Origin: a virus
Strand: one strand, 5' to 3'
Virus record (IMG/VR): IMGVR_UViG_3300020596_000005
Span: 1-36,730 of that record
Length of the DNA stretch: 36,730 bases
In this document: positions 13,546 through 20,582 of the stretch, piece by piece
How the letters are laid out: the number at the start of each line of letters is the position of its first letter
Numbering within the stretch: the stretch's first letter is position 1
Position numbers and translations under genes: made by a program
Notes under the pieces: generated by a model
What the model was told of the DNA's origin: nothing
What the model saw: the letters and a program-made list of their open reading frames with translations, nothing else
Databases searched by the model: none

Positions 13546-13685
13546 GTGACTAGCATTTTTATGAATAACCTCTTTACACCTCAATAATGAGAGCAAACAT
13601 TGTTAATAACAAAAGTTTAAAGTCAACAGGTACACTTTTTAGTAGTTGTATGTTAAGATAACAACAGCATTATTACTATGTGACT

Positions 13686-13738
13686 AACAAAAAGAATGTC
13701 TTTTGATAGCGTTGCTATCTCTTGACATTCTTTTTGTT
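13686..13738. terminator. Two-tier hairpin terminator, right
   Basis: Outer 15-bp stem AACAAAAAGAATGTC/GACATTCTTTTTGTT (13686-13700/13724-13738) with an inner GATAGC-GTT-GCTATC hairpin (13705-13719). Same architecture as the structure at 13087-13128 but unrelated sequence. Confidence 0.75.
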
Positions 13739-13763
13739 TATAGCTAATACCCGGCATGTCCAG

Positions 13764-13796
13764 CTCACCCAGCATGAGAAAAAGATGCTGGGTGAG
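13764..13796. repeat. Perfect 12-bp inverted repeat
   Basis: CTCACCCAGCAT (13764-13775) and ATGCTGGGTGAG (13785-13796), 9-nt spacer. Part of a family of CAGCTCACC/GGTGAG(A)GCTGG elements between 13750 and 14120. Confidence 0.85.
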
Positions 13797-13974
13797 ATAA
13801 TATGGTTTAACTTGAACGTACAAATCACAATTACCAGCTCACCTAGCATAATATAGAGAGATTGTATATATATATTTATATATATATATATATATATATA
13901 GGGGTTGCCCCCCCTTTTATGCTGGTTATGCTGGGTAAACTGTGGTATACTAACCAGTTAAGCCATATTATCTC
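13794..13974. other. TA-rich tract centred in nested inverted repeats (candidate unwinding/cruciform site)
   Basis: 13794-13811 and 13957-13974 are inverted complements at 17 of 18 positions; their centre (about 13884) lies in an alternating TA tract at 13865-13900. A GGGG-TTG-CCCC mini hairpin (13901-13911) and T-run follow. A further inverted pair is 13777-13791/14082-14096 (15 bp perfect). Such a layout is easily melted and fits a replication origin. Confidence 0.65.
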
Positions 13975-14039
13975 TTTTTCTGAGCTGGGTGAGAGCTGGG
14001 TAGATACTGGTCTTTACCCCATCACAACATGGGTATTGT

Positions 14040-14066
14040 GATTATATGGCTAATAATATAGAAACA
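14040..14066. repeat. 27-bp long-range inverted repeat, right arm
   Basis: Inverted complement of 13519-13545 with no mismatch. It is followed at 14067-14079 by TGTTTATAGCTAA, which also occurs directly at 13735-13747 after the right terminator. Confidence 0.85.
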
Positions 14067-14211
14067 TGTTTATAGCTAAGACCAGCATCTTTTTCTAAGC
14101 TGGACATCATGCAGGGTATTTACCTCATCACAACATTAAAAGATGTTTTTATAAAATTCTCCTTCTACAACAACCAAACCATTTCTAGGAGTATAGTTGA
14201 TGCCTTTATGG

Positions 14212-14313
14212 TATTAAACGCATTAAAACGCATTAAAACGCATTTTTGAGCCTCCTAGGCTATGTTATTAACTATGTTATTAACTATGTTATTAACATAA
14301 AAAGTTATCCACA
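14212..14313. other. Candidate replication origin core: tandem AT-rich repeats and DnaA box
   Basis: Tandem ATTAAAACGC units (about 14212-14243), then three perfect copies of TATGTTATTAAC (14261-14272, 14273-14284, 14285-14296), then an exact DnaA-box consensus TTATCCACA at 14305-14313. Three AT-rich 12/13-mers next to a strong DnaA box are the classical arrangement of a bacterial oriC unwinding element. The location between the divergent gene blocks fits. Confidence 0.7.
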
Positions 14314-14320
14314 GGTGCAC

Positions 14321-14348
14321 TTGCAATTATTTTACACAGTAGTATAAT
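14321..14348 (+). promoter_or_regulatory. Promoter of the rightward (late) block
   Basis: TTGCAA (14321-14326) and consensus TATAAT (14343-14348), spacer 16 bp, 37 nt before the ATG at 14386. The leader is TTAATTAATTAA-like without a Shine-Dalgarno sequence. Confidence 0.7.
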
Positions 14349-14385
14349 AACTATGTTAAGAAATTATTAGTAATTAATTAAATAT

Positions 14386-14886
14386 ATGAAAGTTACAAAA
14401 ATATTTTATGGAAACCAGCACATTGATAACATGTATTGTGGAAAGACTAAGATGCAAGTGTTTAGGTATAAAGCAAAGCGTTTAGCTGTTCGTGTAGTAT
14501 TTGTTATCATAGCTATGGACATTATTGGTTGGTCTGGTGTTGCAGGGTATCATTATGCAAAGAAAAATATTGTCCCAGAGATTGTTGAAGCTGAAGTAAT
14601 AAAGGAAGTTATGATTGAAAGTGATGCACCTGTAATGGCTAGAATATTCAAATGTGAAAGTGGTGGTAAGCACTTGGGTAAGAATGGACAGGTTATAATT
14701 GGTGTAAATACCAATGGAACAGTTGATATTGGTATTGCACAAATTAACACTGTTAACTTTGCACAGGCAACAAAGCTTGGGTTTGATATTACAAAGGAAA
14801 AGGATAACATTGCTTTTGCTAAGTGGTTGTATGCTAATAGAGGTAGCGAGCCTTGGTATTCAAGTAAAGGTTGTTGGAATAGGTAA
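14386..14886 (+). CDS. Membrane-anchored lysozyme-like/lytic transglycosylase
   Basis: 166 residues. A positively charged N-terminus (KTKMQVFRYKAKRLAVR) precedes one transmembrane helix at about 36-54, then a short linker. Residues 84-166 carry an SLT-like fold: RIFKCESGG with catalytic Glu91, VDIGIAQINTVNF, and LYANRGSEPWYSSKGCW. Cys90 and Cys164 may form a disulfide outside the cytoplasm. It would cleave peptidoglycan glycan strands near the membrane. It is the first gene after the origin, far from the lysis genes, so an early or entry-related wall-remodelling role is possible rather than lysis. Confidence 0.78.
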   Translation: MKVTKIFYGNQHIDNMYCGKTKMQVFRYKAKRLAVRVVFVIIAMDIIGWSGVAGYHYAKKNIVPEIVEAEVIKEVMIESDAPVMARIFKCESGGKHLGKNGQVIIGVNTNGTVDIGIAQINTVNFAQATKLGFDITKEKDNIAFAKWLYANRGSEPWYSSKGCWNR

Positions 14887-14895
14887 GTATTAATC

Positions 14896-15005
14896 TGCCC
14901 CTAGTTACATCTGTTCAATGAAGAAATTAGATAGCCCTTAGCTTGTGAATAACTCGCTAAATGGTAAGTCATAAAGTAGTTGTTGAACAGATTTAACTGG
15001 GGGCA
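14896..15005 (+). ncRNA. Long hairpin: candidate structured RNA or regulatory element
   Basis: Arms 14896-14918 and 14983-15005 are inverted complements at 21 of 23 positions and close a 64-nt loop with a further TTAGC/GCTAA helix (about 14938-14960). It lies between the transglycosylase stop and the next start. No T-run follows, so it is not a simple terminator. No known RNA family recognised. Confidence 0.45.
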
Positions 15006-15014
15006 ATCAATAAA

Positions 15015-15128
15015 ATGAAAACACTAGATGATATGCAAGATGATTTTTTGAAAGGTCGATTTTACAAGAAAGCAATAATAATAATTCTATGCCTAATTGC
15101 GATATGTGTGATGGTACTGGTCATGTAA
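15015..15128 (+). CDS. Small single-TM protein (37 aa)
   Basis: ATG 15015 to TAA 15126-15128. MKTLDDMQDDFLKGRFYKK then a very hydrophobic helix (AIIIILCLIAICVMVLVM). Acidic-basic head with a C-terminal TM helix. It overlaps the zinc mini-protein out of frame by 40 nt. Likely a real small membrane protein, function unknown; the alternative is that only the zinc protein is translated. Confidence 0.5.
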   Translation: MKTLDDMQDDFLKGRFYKKAIIIILCLIAICVMVLVM

Positions 15129-15190
15129 ATGTTGGACCAGAAGATGATAAGCCTTGTTTGTGTGTTATTGAAGAGCAGATTGAAGAGTAA
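15089..15190 (+). CDS. Mini zinc-binding protein, paralogue of the gene at 6793-6957
   Basis: 33 residues from ATG 15089 to TAA 15188-15190: MPNCDMCDGTGHVNVG, then DKPCLCVIEEQ. The same CxxCDGTG and CLC pattern occurs in the minus-strand protein at 6793-6957, which makes chance very unlikely and supports both as genes. Two Cys pairs could bind one zinc. Followed by a terminator, it ends the first rightward unit. Confidence 0.68.
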   Translation: MPNCDMCDGTGHVNVGPEDDKPCLCVIEEQIEE

Positions 15191-15194
15191 ATAT

Positions 15195-15240
15195 AATTGA
15201 CCCTATTGATTTAATTAAATTAGTAGGGTCAATTTGCTTT
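15195..15240 (+). terminator. Terminator after the zinc mini-protein
   Basis: AATTGACCCT (15195-15204) pairs with AGGGTCAATT (15225-15234), with further pairing inside, followed by a T-rich run. The T-run overlaps the -35 box of the next promoter. Confidence 0.68.
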
Positions 15241-15263
15241 TTATTATACAGTAGTGTTATAAT
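15234..15263 (+). promoter_or_regulatory. Promoter for the basic small protein, leaderless type
   Basis: TTGCTT (15234-15239), 18-bp spacer, TATAAT (15258-15263). The start codon ATG 15270 begins 6 nt after the -10 box, so transcription should start at or next to the start codon. Confidence 0.68.
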
Positions 15264-15269
15264 CTTTGT

Positions 15270-15437
15270 ATGTCAGAAGCTCAAAGTCAAGCAAGAAAAT
15301 TTCAGTGGTCATTAAAGACGGCTAAACAGAGGAAAGCTATAACAAGAAAAGCTTTCGAAGCTCGTTGGAAGAATAAAAGTATTGCAGAGCGTAGATCACA
15401 TTCGATAATGATGTTAAAAAAGAGGTGGAAAAAATAG
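15270..15437 (+). CDS. Small basic protein (55 aa)
   Basis: ATG 15270 to TAG 15435-15437; 55 residues, about one third Lys/Arg (KTAKQRKAITRKAFEARWK), likely helical and nucleic-acid binding. It is placed right behind a consensus -10 box, which supports translation. Its end overlaps the GTG start of the next gene by 13 nt, implying translational coupling. Similar short Arg/Lys/Ala-rich proteins occur before terminase genes in phages; whether it packages or regulates is not known. Confidence 0.6.
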   Translation: MSEAQSQARKFQWSLKTAKQRKAITRKAFEARWKNKSIAERRSHSIMMLKKRWKK

Positions 15438-16219
15438 ATTATATTTACCAAAACAGAACTGGTAAGAAGATAAATTCTACGATAGAAAAATCGGGTTCTG
15501 TTTATGCTTTAAAAGTAAAATCTATTAGATGTGACGATGGTATTTTTGTTTATTATGAGGGTGCTGAATTTCCACAAAAAGGTATAGCAACTCCTGAAAC
15601 TTTATTTTCAATAGATATATTAAAAGCAATCTTCATTGAAATCTTTAAATTGAGACCAACATTAAATAGTTTTTTTTCTGCTTTCAATCGATTTGCAGAA
15701 AAAACACTAGAAACACATATTTTAAAACCTGAGTATCGAATGGTTTGTATGAAAGAATTAGACGCTACTTTGTATAGCTTCTTAATTGGAATGGGTTTAA
15801 AAGAGATTGTAGCAAGCCAATTCTCCTTATATTTCTCGCATTTGATAGAATATGATAACGCATATAGATTGCGTTTAATAGATATTATGAGTGAGACATC
15901 AACTGAAAAACTCCTTGCTAGACCATTCAGAGAAGTAAAATATTTATCAAAAATCTTAATGTACAGAGAGGAATTTGATATGAAGAAGGTACAATACTTT
16001 ATAAATGTAGTTTTATTTGCTCTACTCTTTCCAAAAGTTAGACGAGCTTTTAGATCATCGGTTAAGTCAATGCAAATAAAGAATTTACAGTATGATAATA
16101 TTGATAAGTATTGGGCCTTCATGAGAGAAGATTATAAATCTTCGGGACTTTCTTATAGAATGAGAAAAGGGGCCCTATCAAACTATTCATTACCACCACT
16201 TAGTCTTCATCAATTATGA
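15425..16219 (+). CDS. Hypothetical protein, mostly helical
   Basis: 264 residues with a GTG start overlapping the previous gene out of frame. N-terminal about 60 residues look beta-rich (GSVYALKVKSIRCDDGIFVYYEG); the rest is helical (LKAIFIEIFKLRPTLNSFF, and KKVQYFINVVLFALLFPKVRRAF near 195-217, amphipathic or possibly membrane-associated). No catalytic motif and no recognised family. It lies just upstream of the terminase genes. Its stop overlaps the next ATG (ATGA). Confidence 0.68.
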   Translation: MEKIDYIYQNRTGKKINSTIEKSGSVYALKVKSIRCDDGIFVYYEGAEFPQKGIATPETLFSIDILKAIFIEIFKLRPTLNSFFSAFNRFAEKTLETHILKPEYRMVCMKELDATLYSFLIGMGLKEIVASQFSLYFSHLIEYDNAYRLRLIDIMSETSTEKLLARPFREVKYLSKILMYREEFDMKKVQYFINVVLFALLFPKVRRAFRSSVKSMQIKNLQYDNIDKYWAFMREDYKSSGLSYRMRKGALSNYSLPPLSLHQL

Positions 16220-16314
16220 TTATTTTACTATTACTCTTGGTAGCTTTAATAGTAGCTTTAATAAAAGCGGTCATTGTATACCATGACTTATTATGTTATA
16301 ATAAAAAAATATGA
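16216..16314 (+). CDS. Small TM protein (32 aa)
   Basis: ATG 16216 overlaps the previous stop as ATGA and its own TGA (16312-16314) overlaps the next ATG (16311), so it is chained to both neighbours. MIILLLLLVALIVALIKAVIVYHDLLCY is one TM helix with a short tail. Double overlap supports a real gene, although the next gene's promoter lies inside it. Confidence 0.5.
   Translation: MIILLLLLVALIVALIKAVIVYHDLLCYNKKI
16274..16302 (+). promoter_or_regulatory. Promoter for the terminase unit, leaderless type
   Basis: TTGTAT (16274-16279), exactly 17 bp, consensus TATAAT (16297-16302). The ATG at 16311 begins 8 nt after the -10 box, leaving no room for a leader. Confidence 0.75.
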
Positions 16315-16523
16315 ATGAAGAAGTTTCAAAATTAGTGTTTGTTGTCCAAGACTTAAAGACTAAAGGTGGGGAAAGTGTCGCTGTTCTGTCTGGTGATATT
16401 CACCTAAGGGATGTGAAGGTTCCGGTATCGTTTCAAATGCTATTATCCGATAATAAAGATTTCAAAAGATGTGTTGTTGATTTAATTGCACAGGCTCTAG
16501 AGCTATCAAATATAAAAATATAA
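16311..16523 (+). CDS. Hypothetical small protein
   Basis: 70 residues, beta-rich N-terminus (KLVFVVQDLKTKGGESVAVL) then SGDIHLRDVKVPVSFQMLL and a helical acidic end. No motif or family recognised. It is the first gene of the packaging unit, 3 bases before the small-terminase candidate, with a strong promoter right at its start codon. Confidence 0.65.
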   Translation: MNEEVSKLVFVVQDLKTKGGESVAVLSGDIHLRDVKVPVSFQMLLSDNKDFKRCVVDLIAQALELSNIKI

Positions 16524-16526
16524 TTT

Positions 16527-16784
16527 ATGACATTCGTAATGGGCCATAAAATTAAAGGCGGTCGACCAAAAGGTTCAAAATCAAAACCTCAACTTTCTGA
16601 TTACTTGGCATCGGGTACTGTCAAAAGACTTGTTGATAAAGCTATCCTAATGGCAGAGAATGGAGATCCTATTATGTTAAAATTTATACTTGAACATCAT
16701 TTTGGTAAAGCTGTTCAGTCATTCTCCAATCCCGACGGTACAAATATTATGCCAGATCCAATCGCAGTAGTTAAAAGAATATAA
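16527..16784 (+). CDS. Terminase small subunit candidate
   Basis: 85 residues; ATG 16527 (an inner ATG at 16539 is possible). GGRPKGSKSKPQ is the basic tract seen at the start of many phage DUF5681-like and small-terminase proteins, followed by helices LSDYLASGTVKRLVDKAI and AENGDPIMLKFILEHHFGK. It is shorter than typical TerS but ends right where the large terminase starts. DNA recognition for packaging is inferred from the basic tract and position. Confidence 0.6.
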   Translation: MTFVMGHKIKGGRPKGSKSKPQLSDYLASGTVKRLVDKAILMAENGDPIMLKFILEHHFGKAVQSFSNPDGTNIMPDPIAVVKRI

Positions 16785-17972
16785 ATGTTTGAGTTAACAA
16801 CTGCTTATGACAAAATAAGTAAGCTTTCTAAAAGAATCCGAATAATCCAAGGTGGTACTTCGGCTAGCAAGACTATATCAATACTTCTGTATTTAATTGC
16901 CTATGCTCAAACAGATACGGTTCCTACTATCACTTCGGTGGTAGCAGAGTCTATCCCCCACTTAAAGAGAGGTGCCCTACGCGATTTTAAGAGGATACTT
17001 CAATCTCATCACTACTGGAAAGACAGTAATTGGAATGTCCAAGACTCTACCTACACTTTTGAAACAGGGTCGAGGATAGAGTTTTTCTCAACTGATAATG
17101 GGGATAAATTAAGAGGTGCAAGGCGTGACAGATGTTTTATGAACGAGGCTAATAACAATACCTTTGATGCCTTTGAACAATTAGAAGTTCGTACAAAAGA
17201 GTTTTTCATTTTAGACTATAACCCTACTAATGAGTTTTGGGTTCAGACCGAATTGATCGCAAAGAGAAGTGATGTTGATTTTATTGTTCTCACTTATTTA
17301 GATAATGAAGGATGTCCGCCTGAAATTAGAGAATCGATTGAGCAACGTAAGAATAGAAAAGGTTGGTGGAAAGTTTATGGTGAAGGTTTGCTTGGCGAGG
17401 TGGAAGGAAAGATATATACCAATTGGCAAATTATTGACGAGATACCTGTTAATGCACGATTAGAAAGGTACGGGTTAGATTTTGGTTATACAAATGATCC
17501 TACAGCCATTTCTGCGGTACTCAAGTATGACGGTGGGTATATTTTTGATGAGGTTGTTTACCAAAAAGGTTTGTCAAATAAACAAATTGCTGATACTTTA
17601 CTTGCGCTAGAAGCGCCTGCCTTAATTATTGCAGACAGTGCTGAACCCAAGTCAATTGATGAAATAAGGAGTTATGGACTTAATATTATCGGTGCTAGCA
17701 AAGGTAATGATTCAGTAGAATTTGGTATACAATTTATTCAAGACCAAAAGATATCAGTAACAAAGCGTTCGGTAAATATTATCAATGAATATCGAAATTA
17801 TTTATGGATGACTGATAGAAATGGTAAAATATTAAATAAACCGGAACACATGTTTAGCCATTCTCTAGACGGCATACGTTATGCAATGTCCTCTATCGGT
17901 CCAACTCCTAAATTAGTTGCAACTGTTCAAACACAAGGTGTAGAGCCAATGGACGAACTCCTCGGTTTTTGA
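16785..17972 (+). CDS. terL: Terminase large subunit (packaging ATPase-nuclease)
   Basis: 395 residues. Walker A GGTSASKT at 23-30, Walker B with catalytic carboxylate FMNEANN near 113-119, a coupling motif LDYNPTNEF near 139-147 of the PBSX/Terminase_3 group, and RNaseH-like nuclease aspartates in GLDFGYTND near 228-236, IIADSAEPKS near 284-293 and HSLDGIRYA near 360-368. It moves genomic DNA into the prohead and cuts it. Length and motif order are complete, so it should be functional. The start follows the small-subunit stop directly. Confidence 0.95.
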   Translation: MFELTTAYDKISKLSKRIRIIQGGTSASKTISILLYLIAYAQTDTVPTITSVVAESIPHLKRGALRDFKRILQSHHYWKDSNWNVQDSTYTFETGSRIEFFSTDNGDKLRGARRDRCFMNEANNNTFDAFEQLEVRTKEFFILDYNPTNEFWVQTELIAKRSDVDFIVLTYLDNEGCPPEIRESIEQRKNRKGWWKVYGEGLLGEVEGKIYTNWQIIDEIPVNARLERYGLDFGYTNDPTAISAVLKYDGGYIFDEVVYQKGLSNKQIADTLLALEAPALIIADSAEPKSIDEIRSYGLNIIGASKGNDSVEFGIQFIQDQKISVTKRSVNIINEYRNYLWMTDRNGKILNKPEHMFSHSLDGIRYAMSSIGPTPKLVATVQTQGVEPMDELLGF

Positions 17973-18019
17973 TATAATTTAAGTCCATGGTGTTATTAAA
18001 CTAATATAAATATATATAT

Positions 18020-18331
18020 ATGTTAACAAATGATGTACTTCGAAAAGCAATTGTTACTCGCAACGGTGAAGAAGGTGAGTGTGTTCTTTCAGTTCAAAAG
18101 GACGGTCAACACTTTACAACAACAGTCAAACGAATCACTCCAGAAGTTGTTCCTGCTACAGAGGGTATAGCTCTAACTGTAGAACAAGTCAATAGTTTTC
18201 ATTCATTGAATGAAGCTAATGCACGTTTTGATGAGATCGTAGAAGGAAAGACAGCATGGAATTTAGTTAAAGGTGAAGAGGAAGTGGCTAAGGAAGCTAA
18301 GGAAGTTAAGAAAGTTAAGGAAGTTAAATAG
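18020..18331 (+). CDS. Hypothetical protein with charged KEV-repeat tail
   Basis: 103 residues. The N-terminal half is beta-like (AIVTRNGEEGECVLSVQKDG), the middle LTVEQVNSFHSLNEANARFDEI is helical, and the last about 20 residues are a Lys/Glu/Val repeat (KEAKEVKKVKEVK) with matching DNA slippage repeats. Not a family I recognise. Found between terminase and portal in the same direction; a TATAAT box stands 41 nt upstream. Confidence 0.65.
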   Translation: MLTNDVLRKAIVTRNGEEGECVLSVQKDGQHFTTTVKRITPEVVPATEGIALTVEQVNSFHSLNEANARFDEIVEGKTAWNLVKGEEEVAKEAKEVKKVKEVK

Positions 18332-18380
18332 ATAATTTCGAAAGAGAATAACATGGTATTCTCTTTTGTCGTATATTTTT

Positions 18381-18452
18381 ATGAAATATCAAACAGAATT
18401 AACAGCTATTAGGTCACTAAAATCTTTTGAAGAAGATTGGATTGCAGAATAA
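18381..18452 (+). CDS. Possible micro-ORF (23 aa) before the portal gene
   Basis: ATG 18381 to TAA 18450-18452, MKYQTELTAIRSLKSFEED and five more residues. Only its position in a short gap with no other gene supports it. It overlaps the portal promoter -35 box. Confidence 0.25.
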   Translation: MKYQTELTAIRSLKSFEEDWIAE

Positions 18453-18471
18453 GTACGACGTGTGTTATAAT
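18442..18471 (+). promoter_or_regulatory. Portal promoter, leaderless type
   Basis: TTGCAG (18442-18447), 18-bp spacer, consensus TATAAT (18466-18471); ATG 18479 begins 7 nt after it. This placement decides the portal start. Confidence 0.7.
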
Positions 18472-18478
18472 GTTTTTA

Positions 18479-20143
18479 ATGCAAAATGAATTTACAACTA
18501 CTACTAACACTGAAACCGATATTCTTGTAGCACAACATATCAAAGAAAAGGAAGCATCCTATAATTTTAAATTACGAAGACTTGAACAATGGAATGAAAA
18601 CTATTTTCTTTACCGAGATAAAATAATAACAAATCGTCTTACACAACGTCAGACAGTTAATATTCCTATTGTTCGTGAATCAATTCAGACTTGGATAAGT
18701 AAGATTGATGAAGCACCTATATTAAAGTTTGAGACTCGTGGCAAAGGTAATGAAGCAAAAGACGGAGAGATTGTCTTGAATGAGTTATGGGGTTATTACT
18801 ATGAAAAACTAAAGCTAGACATTCTTGATAACATGGAAAAGAAGGTAGTTGGGCTCCAAGGTAGAGGTTTTAAGAAATGGGGTTATGCTAAGAGTGAGAT
18901 ATTCTGCGACCTTATTGACCCTTTTGATATTGAAATTGACCCTAGAGCTAATTCTTTAGATATTGAAACAGCAGACTATGTTATTCATAAAAATATCTAC
19001 AAACCTTTACGAAACATTTTGGCTAATGATAAATACAGTACCAAAGGTAAGAAGGAACTCAAAGAATACCTTGATAGTAGTCAGGGATTAATTGCTTCTG
19101 CCACTTCAAGGGAAGATATGGAGGCTCGGAATCAAAGACTCATAACTCTTGGAGTGTCCAACTTTGATGAGTTTCGTGCTTCTGATGTCATTGTAGAGCT
19201 TAATGAGTCTTACAAAATGATATGGGACGAGGAAAAGAAACAATTTGTACGCCATTTATTGATTTTTGCCGCTGATAAAACTATTTTAGTAAACAAGACC
19301 CTTAAAGAGGCAATCGGTATTACAAGACTTCCAATCGTTTCGTGGGCTTCTGATCCAGATTTAAACGATTTGTGGAGTGACGGTATAGCTGATGCAACTA
19401 GAACATTTAACAAAGTGGTAAACATGTACTTTTCGCAGGATTTAGAGAATCGAACCTATCGTAACTTTGGTATGTACTTCTTTAATACACTTAATGGACA
19501 GTTTACCCCCAAAGCTTTTACACCTAAACCCTTTGGTATGTATGGAGTACCAGGTAATCCTAGAGAGATTGTACAGCAAATGCAGATTGAACCGTTAAAC
19601 GATACTTCACAACAAATAACCTTCTTAAAAGACCTAATACAGTCATCAGTAGCACAAACTCCTACTGAAAGAGGGGTTAGTCAGCCTGGTGGTGCAACAT
19701 TAGGAGAGATACAACTACAATTCCAACAGTCTCAAGGTAGGAATGAAGTCGTGTCAAAGAACTACAGGAGAGCGTGGAAAGAATCGGGTACATTATTCTA
19801 TGAATTATTAAACTCCAACTCATCTGGTGCTTTAACTTTATATAAGAAAGGTGGGGACGGGGCATATCAATCAAAAGAAATTTTACCGTCTACATGGCAG
19901 AATCCAGAAGGTTATGTTTGTTCAGTTGTTCTCAAGGAAGAACAAGACAAAAATAATGATTTTGATTTGAAGAAGTTAGCATATATTAAACAATCGTTCC
20001 AGACGAACCCTGTAGCTATACAGTTAGCACAAAAGAAAGAACTTGAGTTATTAGACTGGAGTCAAGATGATATTGATGCGGTAATGGAGTATCAAGCACA
20101 GCCACAGCAACAGCCACAGCCGATAGATAATCAAATACCATGA
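18479..20143 (+). CDS. Portal protein
   Basis: 554 residues from ATG 18479; the frame opens at 18437 but those codons overlap the promoter. The sequence has the layout of podovirus/siphovirus portals: a helical start (HIKEKEASYNFKLRRLEQWNENYFLYRDK), WISKIDEAPILKFETRG, LIDPFDIEIDPRA (a typical portal DPFD turn), LPIVSWASDPDLNDLWSDGIAD, and a long C-terminal helical region with a Gln/Pro-rich tail (QPQQQPQPIDNQ). It forms the dodecameric DNA-entry ring. The place right after terminase and before scaffold and capsid agrees. Confidence 0.88.
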   Translation: MQNEFTTTTNTETDILVAQHIKEKEASYNFKLRRLEQWNENYFLYRDKIITNRLTQRQTVNIPIVRESIQTWISKIDEAPILKFETRGKGNEAKDGEIVLNELWGYYYEKLKLDILDNMEKKVVGLQGRGFKKWGYAKSEIFCDLIDPFDIEIDPRANSLDIETADYVIHKNIYKPLRNILANDKYSTKGKKELKEYLDSSQGLIASATSREDMEARNQRLITLGVSNFDEFRASDVIVELNESYKMIWDEEKKQFVRHLLIFAADKTILVNKTLKEAIGITRLPIVSWASDPDLNDLWSDGIADATRTFNKVVNMYFSQDLENRTYRNFGMYFFNTLNGQFTPKAFTPKPFGMYGVPGNPREIVQQMQIEPLNDTSQQITFLKDLIQSSVAQTPTERGVSQPGGATLGEIQLQFQQSQGRNEVVSKNYRRAWKESGTLFYELLNSNSSGALTLYKKGGDGAYQSKEILPSTWQNPEGYVCSVVLKEEQDKNNDFDLKKLAYIKQSFQTNPVAIQLAQKKELELLDWSQDDIDAVMEYQAQPQQQPQPIDNQIP

Positions 20144-20454
20144 AAGATACCTTAAGCAGATATTTAAAAAAGATTGGTGTCCTTAAATTCGAGGATTTGA
20201 ATGTTGAGGAGAAAGAGACTTATAGAAGCTGGGAAGTAGCTTTGTCAGGAAGAAATATCACTGAACAAGATTATAAACAATTTCTTGAAATGGAGTTAGA
20301 CCAAGCGGTTACCAGATTAACGGAAATTGACTTGAGTAGAGAGGCAGAAACATTTAGAAAGGTAGAGGTAAAGTTTATTAAAAAGGTATTAACATTCTTG
20401 GATATGCCACAAGTAGAAAAGAAAATGCTTGAGGGGCAAATAGAATCACTATAG
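20140..20454 (+). CDS. Hypothetical helical protein after the portal
   Basis: 104 residues, start overlaps the portal stop (ATGA). Entirely helical and charged (LNVEEKETYRSWEVAL, DYKQFLEMELDQAVTRLTEIDLSREAETF). Small proteins of this look are common between portal and scaffold in phages; it could be an assembly accessory. No motif seen. Confidence 0.65.
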   Translation: MKDTLSRYLKKIGVLKFEDLNVEEKETYRSWEVALSGRNITEQDYKQFLEMELDQAVTRLTEIDLSREAETFRKVEVKFIKKVLTFLDMPQVEKKMLEGQIESL

Positions 20455-20582
20455 CTCACCTCCTAGACACGAGGAAAAACTGGACTTTAATCGGTTCATT
20501 GAAAAATCAAAAGTACTATAGTACTATTAGTAAGAAATAATTGCCAAACCCCCCAATACATAAGGGACGGCACAAAACAAAA

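Larger units (their letters stand above)
13025..13628. repeat. 17-bp direct repeat pair around the left half of the origin region
   Basis: AAAGTTTAAAGTCAACA occurs at 13025-13041 (in the primase promoter, covering its -35 box) and at 13612-13628. The second copy also has a minus-strand TTGACT but a poor -10 box, so it is either a weak second promoter or a binding site for a shared regulator. Confidence 0.75.

Noticed and set aside
13387-13596. 69-residue open frame on the minus strand in the origin region
   Set aside because: It runs through two iteron copies and a hairpin, has no promoter or neighbour coupling, and its composition follows the repeats.
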